From: Ilumatobacter sp.
Lineage (GTDB): Bacteria > Actinomycetota > Acidimicrobiia > Acidimicrobiales > Ilumatobacteraceae
Direction: 5' to 3'
DNA length: 23,947 nt
Assembly: GCA_018666235.1 (NCBI GenBank)
Contig: JABJAB010000076.1
Coordinates: 1 to 23,947 of the forward strand
In this document: positions 8,297 through 15,266 of the stretch, in pieces
How positions within the stretch are numbered: position 1 is the first letter of the stretch
Layout: every line of letters begins with the position of its first letter
Translations under genes and position numbers: made by a program
Notes under the pieces: model-generated
Told to the model about the DNA's origin: nothing
The model's input: only the letters and a program-made list of their open reading frames with translations
Databases searched by the model: none

Positions 8297-9195
8297 GACC
8301 TTGTTCCTGTCTGTTCGGTCCCGGTGTTTTCAATCATCGTGCCAATGCCGTCGTCGGTGAACAGCTCGAGCAGCAGCACATGCGCAACTCGACCGTCGAG
8401 AATGTGGCCCCCATTGACGCCGTTGCGCACAGCATGCGTGCAACTGTCGATCTTGGGGATCATCCCGCCTGCGATGATGCCGTCGGCAACCAATGCGTCG
8501 AGCTGGTCAGCAGTCGTCCGCCGAATCAACGTGGCCGCGTCGGCAACGTCGCGGCGCAATCCTTCGATGTCGGTGAGATAGATCAGCTTCTCGGCACCAA
8601 GCGCCTCGGCGATCGCTCCGGCAGCGGTGTCAGCGTTGATGTTGTACGCCTGGCCGGTCTCGTCGCTGCCGATCGTGGCGATGACCGGAATGAACTCGTC
8701 GTCCAAGAGCCCGTTGATGACCTCGGGGTTGATTTCCGTGACATCGCCAACGAAACCCAGCTCGGGGTCGCGTGCTTCGGCCCGAATGAGGCCGCCATCG
8801 ACGCCACTGACACCGACCGCGTAGTTGCCGTGCACGTTGATGGCGGCGACGAGCTGCGGGTTGACCTGTCCTTTGAGCACCATGCGGGCAATTTCGACGG
8901 TCTCGGCATCCGTGACCCGGAGCCCATTGACAAACTCGGACTTCTTTCCCAGCCGTTCCATCAGGGCGGTGATTTGCGGGCCACCGCCATGCACCACGAC
9001 GGGACGCATCCCGACCAGCCGCATCAGCACGATGTCCTCGGCAAACAACGTCAGCGGATCGTGGCCCTCGGTGCCCGCCAACGCATTCCCGCCGTACTTC
9101 ACGACAATCGTTTTGCCGGCGAAGCGGCGGATGTAGGGCAGTGCCTCGACCAATGTGGAGGCGCGTAGTCCGGCCTCGTCGATGATCGGGCTCAC
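8293..9195 (-). CDS. argB: Acetylglutamate kinase
   Basis: Phosphorylates N-acetylglutamate and is usually the arginine-feedback point of the pathway. The start is placed at GTG 9195 (MSPIIDEAG), because it overlaps the argC TGA in GTGA and gives 300 residues; the longer open frame upstream is a shadow of argC. Motifs are VVKYGGNAL (amino-acid-kinase Lys near residue 33), VVHGGGPQI near 73-81, LRVTDAETVEIARMVL and YNINADTAAGAIA. The N-terminal helix before the kinase core is of the kind that mediates hexamer formation in arginine-sensitive enzymes, so feedback inhibition is a reasonable inference. argJ lies between argC and argB in M. tuberculosis and is absent here. Confidence 0.96.
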   Translation of the reverse strand: MSPIIDEAGLRASTLVEALPYIRRFAGKTIVVKYGGNALAGTEGHDPLTLFAEDIVLMRLVGMRPVVVHGGGPQITALMERLGKKSEFVNGLRVTDAETVEIARMVLKGQVNPQLVAAINVHGNYAVGVSGVDGGLIRAEARDPELGFVGDVTEINPEVINGLLDDEFIPVIATIGSDETGQAYNINADTAAGAIAEALGAEKLIYLTDIEGLRRDVADAATLIRRTTADQLDALVADGIIAGGMIPKIDSCTHAVRNGVNGGHILDGRVAHVLLLELFTDDGIGTMIENTGTEQTGTRS

Positions 9196-10214
9196 GGTGC
9201 AACTCCGACGGTGGTCAGGCCAGCGCCCTCGTCGAGCCCCAACGCCACGTTGGCCGCTTGAACTGCGCCGCCGGATGCGCCCTTCGTGAGGTTGTCGATG
9301 GCACACATCGCAAGGACCATGCCGGTCCGCTCGTCGAACCGCGCCGAGACGTGTGCGGCATTCGACCCCATCACCGACTTGGTCTGCGGCGCGCCATCGA
9401 TCACTGCAACAAACGGTTCGTCAGCGTAGAACTCGCGCATCACGTCCATCACCGTGTCCGCCGACGCTGCGGCGGTGGCCGGCGCAGTGCACGTGGCCAG
9501 GATGCCTCGGCTCATGGGGACGTGGTGTGGCGTGAACAACACCTGCGCCCCGATCTCCTGCTCGATCTCGGGGGTGTGGCGATGAGTGAGCAGGCCGTAC
9601 GCCCGCGTGTTCGAATCGATGCTGGTGAACATGTTCACGTCGCTCGCTGCGCGGCCCGCACCGGTGATCCCGGTGAGCGAGTTCACAGCGATTCCGGCCG
9701 TGGCGATCAGTCCGGCATCAACCAGCGGCTTCAGCGCCAGCGCCGCGGCCGTGACGTGGCAGCCAGGTGTGGCGATGAGCTGTGCGCCTTGCAAGTCGAT
9801 TCGGTGGAACTCGGGGAGGCCGTACACCGCGTCGCCAAGCATCTCGGGTTGGGTGTGCTCGAATCCGTAGAACTCGGGGTACTGCGTGGTGTCCTGGAGC
9901 CGGTATGCCGCCGAGAGGTCGACGACACATCCGACCTTGCCCACGATCTGCGGAGCAAGGTCCATCGATGCTGCGTGGGGCAGGCCCAGAATCACGAGGT
10001 CGAGACCATCGAGCGACGCCGGATCAAACTGTTCGAACACCAAGTTCGGGTAACCCAGTTCGAGCGAGGGGTACACATCAGCAGCTCGGCGGCCTGCCAT
10101 CGAGTCACCTGTGGCGAGGCGCACGTCGAAGTGGGGATGCTGTGCCGCGATGCGGAGCAGTTCAGCGCCGGTGAACCCCGATGCACCGATGATACCGACG
10201 TTGATCTTCGTCAT
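9192..10214 (-). CDS. argC: N-acetyl-gamma-glutamyl-phosphate reductase
   Basis: NADPH-dependent reduction of N-acetylglutamyl phosphate to the semialdehyde. The protein has 340 residues. The Rossmann loop GASGFTG is at 10-16, GLPHAAS at 77-83, and the active-site cysteine is Cys152 in TPGCHVTAA. This is the first gene of the arg operon. ATG 10214 lies 6 nt after the -10 TATGAT and abuts the promoter-proximal ARG box, so the mRNA appears leaderless and there is no room for a Shine-Dalgarno. Confidence 0.97.
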   Translation of the reverse strand: MTKINVGIIGASGFTGAELLRIAAQHPHFDVRLATGDSMAGRRAADVYPSLELGYPNLVFEQFDPASLDGLDLVILGLPHAASMDLAPQIVGKVGCVVDLSAAYRLQDTTQYPEFYGFEHTQPEMLGDAVYGLPEFHRIDLQGAQLIATPGCHVTAAALALKPLVDAGLIATAGIAVNSLTGITGAGRAASDVNMFTSIDSNTRAYGLLTHRHTPEIEQEIGAQVLFTPHHVPMSRGILATCTAPATAAASADTVMDVMREFYADEPFVAVIDGAPQTKSVMGSNAAHVSARFDERTGMVLAMCAIDNLTKGASGGAVQAANVALGLDEGAGLTTVGVAP

Positions 10215-10228
10215 TGTATGATCATACA
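10215..10228. promoter_or_regulatory. ARG box 1 (ArgR operator)
   Basis: TGTATGATCATACA is a perfect 14-bp palindrome that fits the core of the ARG box (TGNAT-N4-ATNCA). It ends one base before the argC start codon and contains the argC -10 hexamer. Confidence 0.8.
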
Positions 10229-10249
10229 GTCAACTGCATGATCATACAA
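10221..10249 (-). promoter_or_regulatory. argC promoter embedded in the ARG boxes
   Basis: On the minus strand TTGTAT (10249-10244) and TATGAT (10226-10221) are separated by exactly 17 bp, and the argC ATG follows 6 nt after the -10. The -35 lies in ARG box 2 and the -10 in ARG box 1, so bound ArgR would block polymerase directly. By symmetry the plus strand has TTGTAT (10214-10219), 17 bp, CATGAT (10237-10242), which could feed algH. Confidence 0.7.
10235..10248. promoter_or_regulatory. ARG box 2 (ArgR operator)
   Basis: TGCATGATCATACA is a palindrome with one mismatched pair. Its centre is 20 bp from that of box 1, about two helical turns, matching the tandem operator spacing known for hexameric ArgR. 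Confidence 0.8.
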
Positions 10250-10318
10250 CGAACACGAGTCACCGCAGCTGAGCTGCCATGGCGAGTTTCGAGTCATCAG
10301 ATCCGGCAGACTGTTCCC

Positions 10319-10885
10319 GTGTTTCCGAGCGCACCCGTCACCAAGGGTCGACTTCTCCTCGCCGCCCCGCCACTGGAGGACCCGAACTTCGACCGCACGG
10401 TCATCTATGTGCTCGAGCACCATGACGAAGGCGCAGTCGGCGTTGTCATCAATCGTTCCAGCGACGAGGCTCTCGACGAACCGCTCGACCGGTGGATCGA
10501 CCTCCAGACGGCCCCCAGCTCAGTGTTCGAGGGTGGACCTGTTGAATCGACGGCGCTGATCGCGCTCGCTGCGGCCAAAGATCCCGATATCGACGACGAA
10601 GCGCTCACACCAATCGTGGGAGTCATCGCCTCCGCCGACCTCACCGCTGATCCAGCGATCGTGGCCGCCTCGGTCAACGAAGTCCGAGTCTTCCGCGGCT
10701 ATGCGGGGTGGGGCCCCGGTCAACTCGAAGGCGAAATCGATGCTGGCGCCTGGCTCGTACTCGATGCACAAACCAGCGACGTGTTCACCAATGCTCCTGA
10801 CGAGCTCTGGCGCGAAGTGCTGCGGCGCCAACCCGGTCGCCTGGCCTGGCTGGCCAATGCCCCCGATGATCTCAGCATGAACTGA
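10319..10885 (+). CDS. AlgH / UPF0301 (YqgE) family protein
   Basis: A 188-residue protein of the conserved UPF0301 family; its biochemical role is unsettled although the name derives from alginate regulation. The family signature is clear: KGRLLLAAPPLEDPNFDRTVIYVLEHHDEG at residues 9-38, then GVVINR, FEGGPVE and the C-terminal AGWGPGQLEGEI...WLV. The start is uncertain. The frame is open back to ATG 10214 and ATG 10238, but those lie in the ARG boxes and would add an unconserved ~30-residue extension. GTG 10319 matches the usual length and has CAGACT 6 nt upstream. The gene is divergent from argC and ends 2 bp from the stop of the convergent ACT-domain gene. Confidence 0.85.
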   Translation: MFPSAPVTKGRLLLAAPPLEDPNFDRTVIYVLEHHDEGAVGVVINRSSDEALDEPLDRWIDLQTAPSSVFEGGPVESTALIALAAAKDPDIDDEALTPIVGVIASADLTADPAIVAASVNEVRVFRGYAGWGPGQLEGEIDAGAWLVLDAQTSDVFTNAPDELWREVLRRQPGRLAWLANAPDDLSMN

Positions 10886-10890
10886 GATCA
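10867..10890. terminator. Bidirectional hairpin spanning two convergent stop codons
   Basis: TGATCTCAG - CATGAA - CTGAGATCA is a perfect 9-bp inverted repeat with a 6-nt loop. The algH stop (10883-10885) and the stop of the facing ACT gene (10888-10890) both lie in the right arm. After one mismatch three more G:C pairs are possible on the outside. No U-run follows on either strand. Confidence 0.5.
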
Positions 10891-11280
10891 GCGGACCGTC
10901 AGCACGTCGATGGCCTGCTGCGCTCGATCAACCGGCACGAGAATGTGATCGTGATGGAAGCCAGCCAGCACGTTGCACGGGATACCGGCTTTGCCGAGCG
11001 TGGCGGAGAACGCCGCAGTCAACCCCACCGCTTCAAGACTTGACTGGACCGTGAGCGAGAGCCACGCCATCTCCAGCTCAACCGGCAGGCCTGCTCGCTC
11101 GGCGGCCTCGACGGGCAGGACCAGAGTGGTGAGGTCACCTTCGGTGACCACCCCATGGGCTGCAGCGAGCAATTCCGGTGCCGGCGTACGCACAGTGGCA
11201 TAGGTGAAGACACCCGGACGCCGCTCGACACGCAACGTCGCCAGCATCTTGTCGAGATCAGTCTCTCCCGGAGATGTCAT
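10888..11280 (-). CDS. ACT-domain protein (COG3602/DUF2241-like)
   Basis: A 130-residue small protein made of two ACT-like halves: TYATVRTPAPE in the first (about 25-35) and a C-terminal half with SLTVQSSLEAVGLTAAFSATLGKAGIPCNVLAGFHHDHILVP (about 75-118). ACT domains are amino-acid sensors; the ligand here is unknown. The start ATG 11280 (MTSPGETDLDKML) is chosen over upstream codons because the family begins with a similar GETDL segment, and because it lies only 4 bp after the pheT stop. That spacing makes it the third cistron of pheS-pheT, which raises the possibility of a phenylalanine-related role. Confidence 0.85.
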   Translation of the reverse strand: MTSPGETDLDKMLATLRVERRPGVFTYATVRTPAPELLAAAHGVVTEGDLTTLVLPVEAAERAGLPVELEMAWLSLTVQSSLEAVGLTAAFSATLGKAGIPCNVLAGFHHDHILVPVDRAQQAIDVLTVR

Positions 11281-11284
11281 CCCG

Positions 11285-13651
11285 TCAGCTTCGCAGCTCG
11301 GCGCCCAGCTTGATTGTCGCTGTCTCAACCCCTCGTCGCACGTCGGCGATGTCAGCATCAGTCAGATTGCGATCAATTGCTTGGAGACGGAGGCGGTACG
11401 CAAGCGAACGGCTGCCGTCCGCAACGCCGGTCCCCCGATACACGTCGAACAGTGACATGTCGACGAGGAGCTTTCCTGCACCCTGCCGGATCGCCTTGTC
11501 GAGCTTTTCCGCGGGAATGTCGTTCGGCAACGTAAATGCAAGATCGAGGTCGCTCGATGGCTGGCGGCTCGTCGCCTTCCACTGCGTCGGCTTTGGCTCG
11601 CGACCCAGCAACTGGTCGAGATCCAGCTCGAGAATTGCCACTCGCTCGTGGACATCAAACGCCGCAAGCACATCAGGCGCAACTTCGCCGACCGCACCAA
11701 GTGGCTCCTTGCCTGCCTGCAGCGTCGCGGTACGCGTGGGATGGAGCCCTGCGGGCACTCGGCTCTGATCAACTCGAGCTCCAGCACCGAGTGTGTTGAC
11801 GAGCTCGCGCCACACCGCCACAGCGGCGGGCGCTTCCTCGCCGGCGAGCACCACCGTCAGCGCTTCGTATTCGGCGGGCAGTTCCCCGTCACTGGGCGGA
11901 TACACGTGGCCGATCTCGTACAACCGCACACCGGTGCGACGATGGGACTCGTTGAATGCGAGCGCCTCCAGCAGGCCGGGACGCAGTGACGTGCGCAGCA
12001 CGCTCTCTTCCATCACCAGCGGGTTGGTGATGGAGATCGCCTCGGGAGGCAACCCCGCTTTGGCCAGCGTGCCAGGGGCCAGAAAGGGGTTCGGCATGGC
12101 TTCGGAAATACCGAGACCAAGCAGTACTTCGCGCACCAGCCGCCGGCACTGTTGGTGCGGCGTCAGGCCGCCGTGGACGGTGGACTTCGGCACAGACTTG
12201 CCAAGCTTTTCGTAGCCATGGTGGCGTGCAACTTCTTCGATGACGTCGACTTCATCGGTGGAGTCGAGCCGCCAGGTAGGCAGCACGACACTGCGAGTGT
12301 CCCCCACGCCCGACACCGTGTAGCCGATCGGGTCGAGTAACGCAGAAAGATCATCAGCGATGAAATCGGTGCCAAGGAGACGGTTCACGGCGCCGACTCG
12401 CACGTCGACCGACCGCTCGGCGGCGGGCAGGAAGTCGCTTCGGGCGTCTGCTCCCCCGGCGTGCACGACGAGGTCCGGGCATGTCTCAGACAGGAGTTCG
12501 GCGAAACGGAGCACGGCGTTTGGCATGCCGTGCGGATCAACGCCGCGTTCGAAACGAGACGACGCTTCGGAACGCAAATTGGTGCGGGTCACGGTCTGGC
12601 CAATGCCAACGAGGCTGAACCAGGCCATCTCGAGGGCGACCGTCGTGGTTGCATCGCTGATTTCAGAATCGAGGCCACCCATGATTCCACCAACGCCGAT
12701 CGGCGTGTCGTCGGCATCACAGATGAAAAGGTCCTCCGCAGTGAACGTACGAGCATCCCCGTCAAGCGTGGTCAGCAACTCGCCGTCGTTGGCAAGCCGG
12801 ATACGGAACCCGCCACCACCGAGGGTGTCAAGGTCATAGGCATGGTTCGGCTGGTTCAGCTCGAGCATCACGTAGTTGCTCACATCCACGACGTTGCTGA
12901 TCGGGCGCATGCCAGCTGCGGTGAGACGATTGGCCATCCAGTCCGGTGACGGCTTCACTTCGACGCCCGAGATCACCGTCGAGGTGAAACGGGCGCAGCG
13001 ATCGCCATCGACGATCTCGACCGGCGTCGTACGCGCTTCGCCGGCGACTTCGAAGGCAGGTACCGGCGGGCGGAACTCGACGCCCATCTTGGCAGCGAGG
13101 TCGCGGGCGATCCCGACGTAGCCCCAGCAGTCCGGACGGTTGCGGGTCACGTCAGCATCGATCAGCACATCGAGGCTGAGCCCAAGTGCCTCGCCGTATG
13201 GCAGACCAAGCGGTGTGTCGGGATCGAGCAAGCGGATGCCGGAGTGGTCGTCGCCGAGGCCCAGTTCGGTGGCGCTGCAGAGCATTCCTTCCGAGTCGAT
13301 GCCCAGGATGCCGCGTCGCTCGATGGTCATCCCGTTCGGCATGGTCGTGCCGAGTGTGGCGAGCGGAACGATGTCGCCTTCGGAGATGTTGTCAGCCCCG
13401 CACCAGACGTGCAGCTCGTCGCCGGCACCAGTAGTGACGTGGACGCGTTGCACCTTGGCCGCATCGGGGTGCGACTCGAGACGATTGATCTTGGCCGTCA
13501 CGACGCCCTCGACCGTTTCGCCGATCACCTCGACCGACTCCACTTCGAGTCCGAGCGCGGTGATTGCGTCAGCGACGCGCGCGACCGCTGCGCTGTCGGT
13601 CGGATCGGCGAAGTCGCCGTATTCGTTGAGCCATGAAAGAAGGATCTTCAT
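11285..13651 (-). CDS. pheT: Phenylalanyl-tRNA synthetase, beta subunit
   Basis: The large subunit of the alpha2-beta2 PheRS, 788 residues. Residues ~40-150 form the EMAP/Trbp111-like tRNA-binding domain (RLESHPDAAKVQRVHV, CGADNI). A B3/B4 editing module follows (NRPDCWGYVGIARDLAAK, SNVVDVSNYVMLELNQPNHAYDLD). B5 carries LLGTDFIADDLSALLDPIGY, the core contains VRTS-like SVLRTSLRPGLLEALAFNESH, and the C-terminal ~95 residues are the FDX-ACB anticodon-binding domain (QPSSDLDLAFTLPNDIPAEKL). The ATG at 13651 follows an AGGAG and lies 15 bp after the pheS stop, so the two are one operon. Confidence 0.97.
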   Translation of the reverse strand: MKILLSWLNEYGDFADPTDSAAVARVADAITALGLEVESVEVIGETVEGVVTAKINRLESHPDAAKVQRVHVTTGAGDELHVWCGADNISEGDIVPLATLGTTMPNGMTIERRGILGIDSEGMLCSATELGLGDDHSGIRLLDPDTPLGLPYGEALGLSLDVLIDADVTRNRPDCWGYVGIARDLAAKMGVEFRPPVPAFEVAGEARTTPVEIVDGDRCARFTSTVISGVEVKPSPDWMANRLTAAGMRPISNVVDVSNYVMLELNQPNHAYDLDTLGGGGFRIRLANDGELLTTLDGDARTFTAEDLFICDADDTPIGVGGIMGGLDSEISDATTTVALEMAWFSLVGIGQTVTRTNLRSEASSRFERGVDPHGMPNAVLRFAELLSETCPDLVVHAGGADARSDFLPAAERSVDVRVGAVNRLLGTDFIADDLSALLDPIGYTVSGVGDTRSVVLPTWRLDSTDEVDVIEEVARHHGYEKLGKSVPKSTVHGGLTPHQQCRRLVREVLLGLGISEAMPNPFLAPGTLAKAGLPPEAISITNPLVMEESVLRTSLRPGLLEALAFNESHRRTGVRLYEIGHVYPPSDGELPAEYEALTVVLAGEEAPAAVAVWRELVNTLGAGARVDQSRVPAGLHPTRTATLQAGKEPLGAVGEVAPDVLAAFDVHERVAILELDLDQLLGREPKPTQWKATSRQPSSDLDLAFTLPNDIPAEKLDKAIRQGAGKLLVDMSLFDVYRGTGVADGSRSLAYRLRLQAIDRNLTDADIADVRRGVETATIKLGAELRS

Positions 13652-13666
13652 CAGAACTGCGCTCCT

Positions 13667-14680
13667 TTAGAACTGCTCGAGGAATCGGATGTCATCGGCG
13701 AACATCTCGCGGATGTCCGCCACGCCATGGCGCATGATCGCCATGCGGTCGATACCGAATCCAAAGGCAAATCCGCTCCACTCCTCAGGGTCGAGGCCAC
13801 CGGCGCGTAGGACGTTCGGGTGCACCATGCCCGAACCGCCCAACTCGATCCAGCTGCCATCTGGTCGTTGGATGTCGAACTCGGCCGATGGTTCAGTGAA
13901 CGGGAAGTAGCTCGGCCGCAGGCGAGAGTTGAACCCCGGCCCGAAGTAGGCCTTCGTGAAGGCGTCAATCGTGCCGGCAAGGTCAGCCATCGTGATGTTG
14001 CGATCAATGACCAGACCCTCGATCTGATGGAACACCGGCATGTGTGTGGCGTCCGGCGTATCGCGACGAAACACCCGCCCCGGCGCCACGATGTAGATCG
14101 GCGGTTCTTCATCCAGCATCGTGCGAATCTGCACCGGCGACGTGTGCGTACGCAAAACCGTGGAACCCGGTTCGCCTCCTGGCGGCACGTGGTCGACAAA
14201 CAACGTGTCCCACTCTCCGCGCGCCGGGTGGCCAATCGGCATGTTGAGCGCTTCAAAATTGTGCCAGTCAGTCTCGACTTCGGGGCCTTCCGCCACACGG
14301 AACCCCAAGCCGACGAAGACGTCTTCCAACCGCTCCCAGGCCTGGGTAGCGAGGTGAGCGTGGCCGCGAGTCGGCGCTCCCATGAATTCAGTGAGATCGA
14401 GTCGTTCGTTTTCGACCTGCTCTGCCAGGGCCGCAGCAGAGAGAACGGCGCGCCGGGCGTCGAGGGCCACATCGACCGCCGACATCGCGTCGTTGACGGC
14501 AGCGCCTGCCGCCTTCTTCTGCTCGATTGAATCGAGGCTGCCTAACTGCTTCTTCAGCGCAGCGAGTTCGCCCTTCTTGCCGGCGTACCTGGTCGTCAGG
14601 GCAACGATGTCTTCCAGGGAGGCGGCTGCCTCAATGTCGGCAAGTGCTGCGTCTTTCGCAGCGATGATGTCAGTGATCAC
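13667..14680 (-). CDS. pheS: Phenylalanyl-tRNA synthetase, alpha subunit
   Basis: The catalytic class II subunit, 337 residues. The N-terminal ~85 residues form the coiled-coil tRNA arm (KKGELAALKKQLGSLDSIEQKKAAGAA). The catalytic domain shows RGHAHLATQAWERLEDVFVGLGF, EVETDWHNFEALNMP, motif 2 with GRVFRRDTPDATH and motif 3 GFAFGFGIDRMAIMRHG. The start is GTG 14680 with AAAGGA 6 nt upstream, so pheS is translated from an internal ribosome-binding site. The upstream 135 nt of the transcript carries an apparent attenuator with its own short reading frame. Confidence 0.97.
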   Translation of the reverse strand: MITDIIAAKDAALADIEAAASLEDIVALTTRYAGKKGELAALKKQLGSLDSIEQKKAAGAAVNDAMSAVDVALDARRAVLSAAALAEQVENERLDLTEFMGAPTRGHAHLATQAWERLEDVFVGLGFRVAEGPEVETDWHNFEALNMPIGHPARGEWDTLFVDHVPPGGEPGSTVLRTHTSPVQIRTMLDEEPPIYIVAPGRVFRRDTPDATHMPVFHQIEGLVIDRNITMADLAGTIDAFTKAYFGPGFNSRLRPSYFPFTEPSAEFDIQRPDGSWIELGGSGMVHPNVLRAGGLDPEEWSGFAFGFGIDRMAIMRHGVADIREMFADDIRFLEQF

Positions 14681-14736
14681 GAGAGTCCTTTCAGGTCATC
14701 CGGATGAGACGCGTCAGTCCCCGGACGAACGGCAAA

Positions 14737-14769
14737 ACGTGGGCAGGAGCAATTGAGCGCTGGGCACGT
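14737..14769 (-). terminator. Candidate attenuator terminator upstream of pheS
   Basis: In the mRNA sense ACGTG (14769-14765) pairs with CACGT (14741-14737), then a symmetric CC/CC internal loop, then CAG with CTG. A run of four U (14737-14734) begins in the last stem base. Two extra G:U pairs could extend the outer stem. GGACG (14771-14767) could instead pair with CGTCC (14727-14723), which would break this hairpin. The stem is short, so the call is tentative. Confidence 0.4.
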
Positions 14770-14770
14770 C

Positions 14771-14786
14771 CCCCGGTCACCCGGGG
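14771..14786 (-). promoter_or_regulatory. GC hairpin over the stop codon of the pheST leader peptide
   Basis: CCCCGG-GTGA-CCGGGG is a perfect 6-bp all-G:C stem with a 4-nt loop. The TGA stop of the 12-codon leader frame lies in the loop, and the second Phe codon touches the 5' arm. A ribosome stalled at the Phe codons would open this stem, the classic position of a pause or 1:2 hairpin. Confidence 0.55.
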
Positions 14787-14815
14787 AACAGAAATCGCTG
14801 CGACTGCAGATTCAC
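14777..14815 (-). CDS. Putative pheST leader peptide
   Basis: A 12-codon frame, GTG to TGA, encoding M-N-L-Q-S-Q-R-F-L-F-P-G. It carries two Phe codons (TTT, TTC) among its last five sense codons. Its start lies exactly 7 nt after the -10 TATCCT, so it would be translated from the 5' end of the transcript without a Shine-Dalgarno. Its stop lies in the loop of a GC hairpin, and a possible terminator follows before pheS. E. coli pheST is also controlled by a Phe-rich leader peptide, but that peptide is not homologous in sequence. The frame is short enough to arise by chance; the alignment of -10, start, Phe codons, stop and hairpin is the argument. Confidence 0.6.
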   Translation of the reverse strand: MNLQSQRFLFPG

Positions 14816-14822
14816 GAGGGGC

Positions 14823-14851
14823 AGGATAGCCCGTCAGACTGCTCGATCAGT
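14823..14851 (-). promoter_or_regulatory. Promoter of the pheS-pheT operon
   Basis: TATCCT (14828-14823) is a good -10, with predicted start near 14815. At 17 bp upstream the hexamer is ACTGAT (14851-14846), a weak -35 that lies in the first copy of a tandem 8-bp repeat CGATCAGT (14844-14851 and 14852-14859, plus-strand reading). The repeat could be chance or a binding site. Confidence 0.5.
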
Positions 14852-14911
14852 CGATCAGTTCTCTGAGTGAGCCAGCGATCTGGTCGGAGCGGTCAGCTGC
14901 AGACCGTCGAA

Positions 14912-15247
14912 TCATCCAGCGACGGGCTCGGCGAACCGCAATCGGTTTCCGTCGGGATCAGCGATCTCGAAGTCCCGCGCCCACGGCATCTCGTCGATGG
15001 TTGCGCCCGACAGCGCGGCAAGCGGCTCGACGGCATCGACCCAGATGTAGAGCAGCCCGGGTGTGGCGATGTCGCCGGTGTGCTCCGACAGGTGGATCTC
15101 GGCGTCGCCACGCTTGATTCCGACATAAGCAGGCAGGTGCGGCTCGAATCGATGTTCGAACACCACCTCGAACCCGTAGTGCCGGTACCACTGGACTGCA
15201 GCGGCAGCATCCTGAGTCGGGAGAATCGGAACCACCCGTGTCGCCAT
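14912..15247 (-). CDS. VOC-family (glyoxalase/bleomycin-resistance-like) protein
   Basis: A 111-residue single-domain VOC protein with the two beta-alpha-beta-beta-beta modules: VVPILPTQDAAAAVQWYRHYGFEVVFEH at the N-terminus and a C-terminal DFEIADPDGNRLRFAEP. The latter is the typical end with the metal-site-like Glu position. The bleomycin-resistance-type layout is suggested by the AEIHLSEH segment, but the substrate is unknown. The start ATG 15247 is preferred to the in-frame GTG at 15256 because TAACGT (15260-15255) lies exactly 7 nt upstream. The gene is not obviously part of the flanking operons. Confidence 0.85.
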   Translation of the reverse strand: MATRVVPILPTQDAAAAVQWYRHYGFEVVFEHRFEPHLPAYVGIKRGDAEIHLSEHTGDIATPGLLYIWVDAVEPLAALSGATIDEMPWARDFEIADPDGNRLRFAEPVAG

Positions 15248-15254
15248 CTCGACC

Positions 15255-15260
15255 ACGTTA
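15255..15260 (-). promoter_or_regulatory. -10 box of the VOC gene (leaderless start)
   Basis: TAACGT on the minus strand is followed by GGTCGAG (7 nt) and the ATG at 15247. It lies in the 19-bp gap after the trmH-like gene, so the VOC gene may have its own promoter with the -35 inside that gene. Confidence 0.4.
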
Positions 15261-15266
15261 CGAGAG

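Noticed and set aside
10214..10318. algH start at ATG 10214 or 10238
   Set aside because: These codons lie inside the ARG boxes and would add an N-terminal extension that does not resemble the family; GTG 10319 gives the usual length.
14681..14911. T-box riboswitch upstream of pheST
   Set aside because: I saw no AGGGTGGNACCGCG-type T-box sequence or specifier-loop layout; the leader-peptide explanation fits better.
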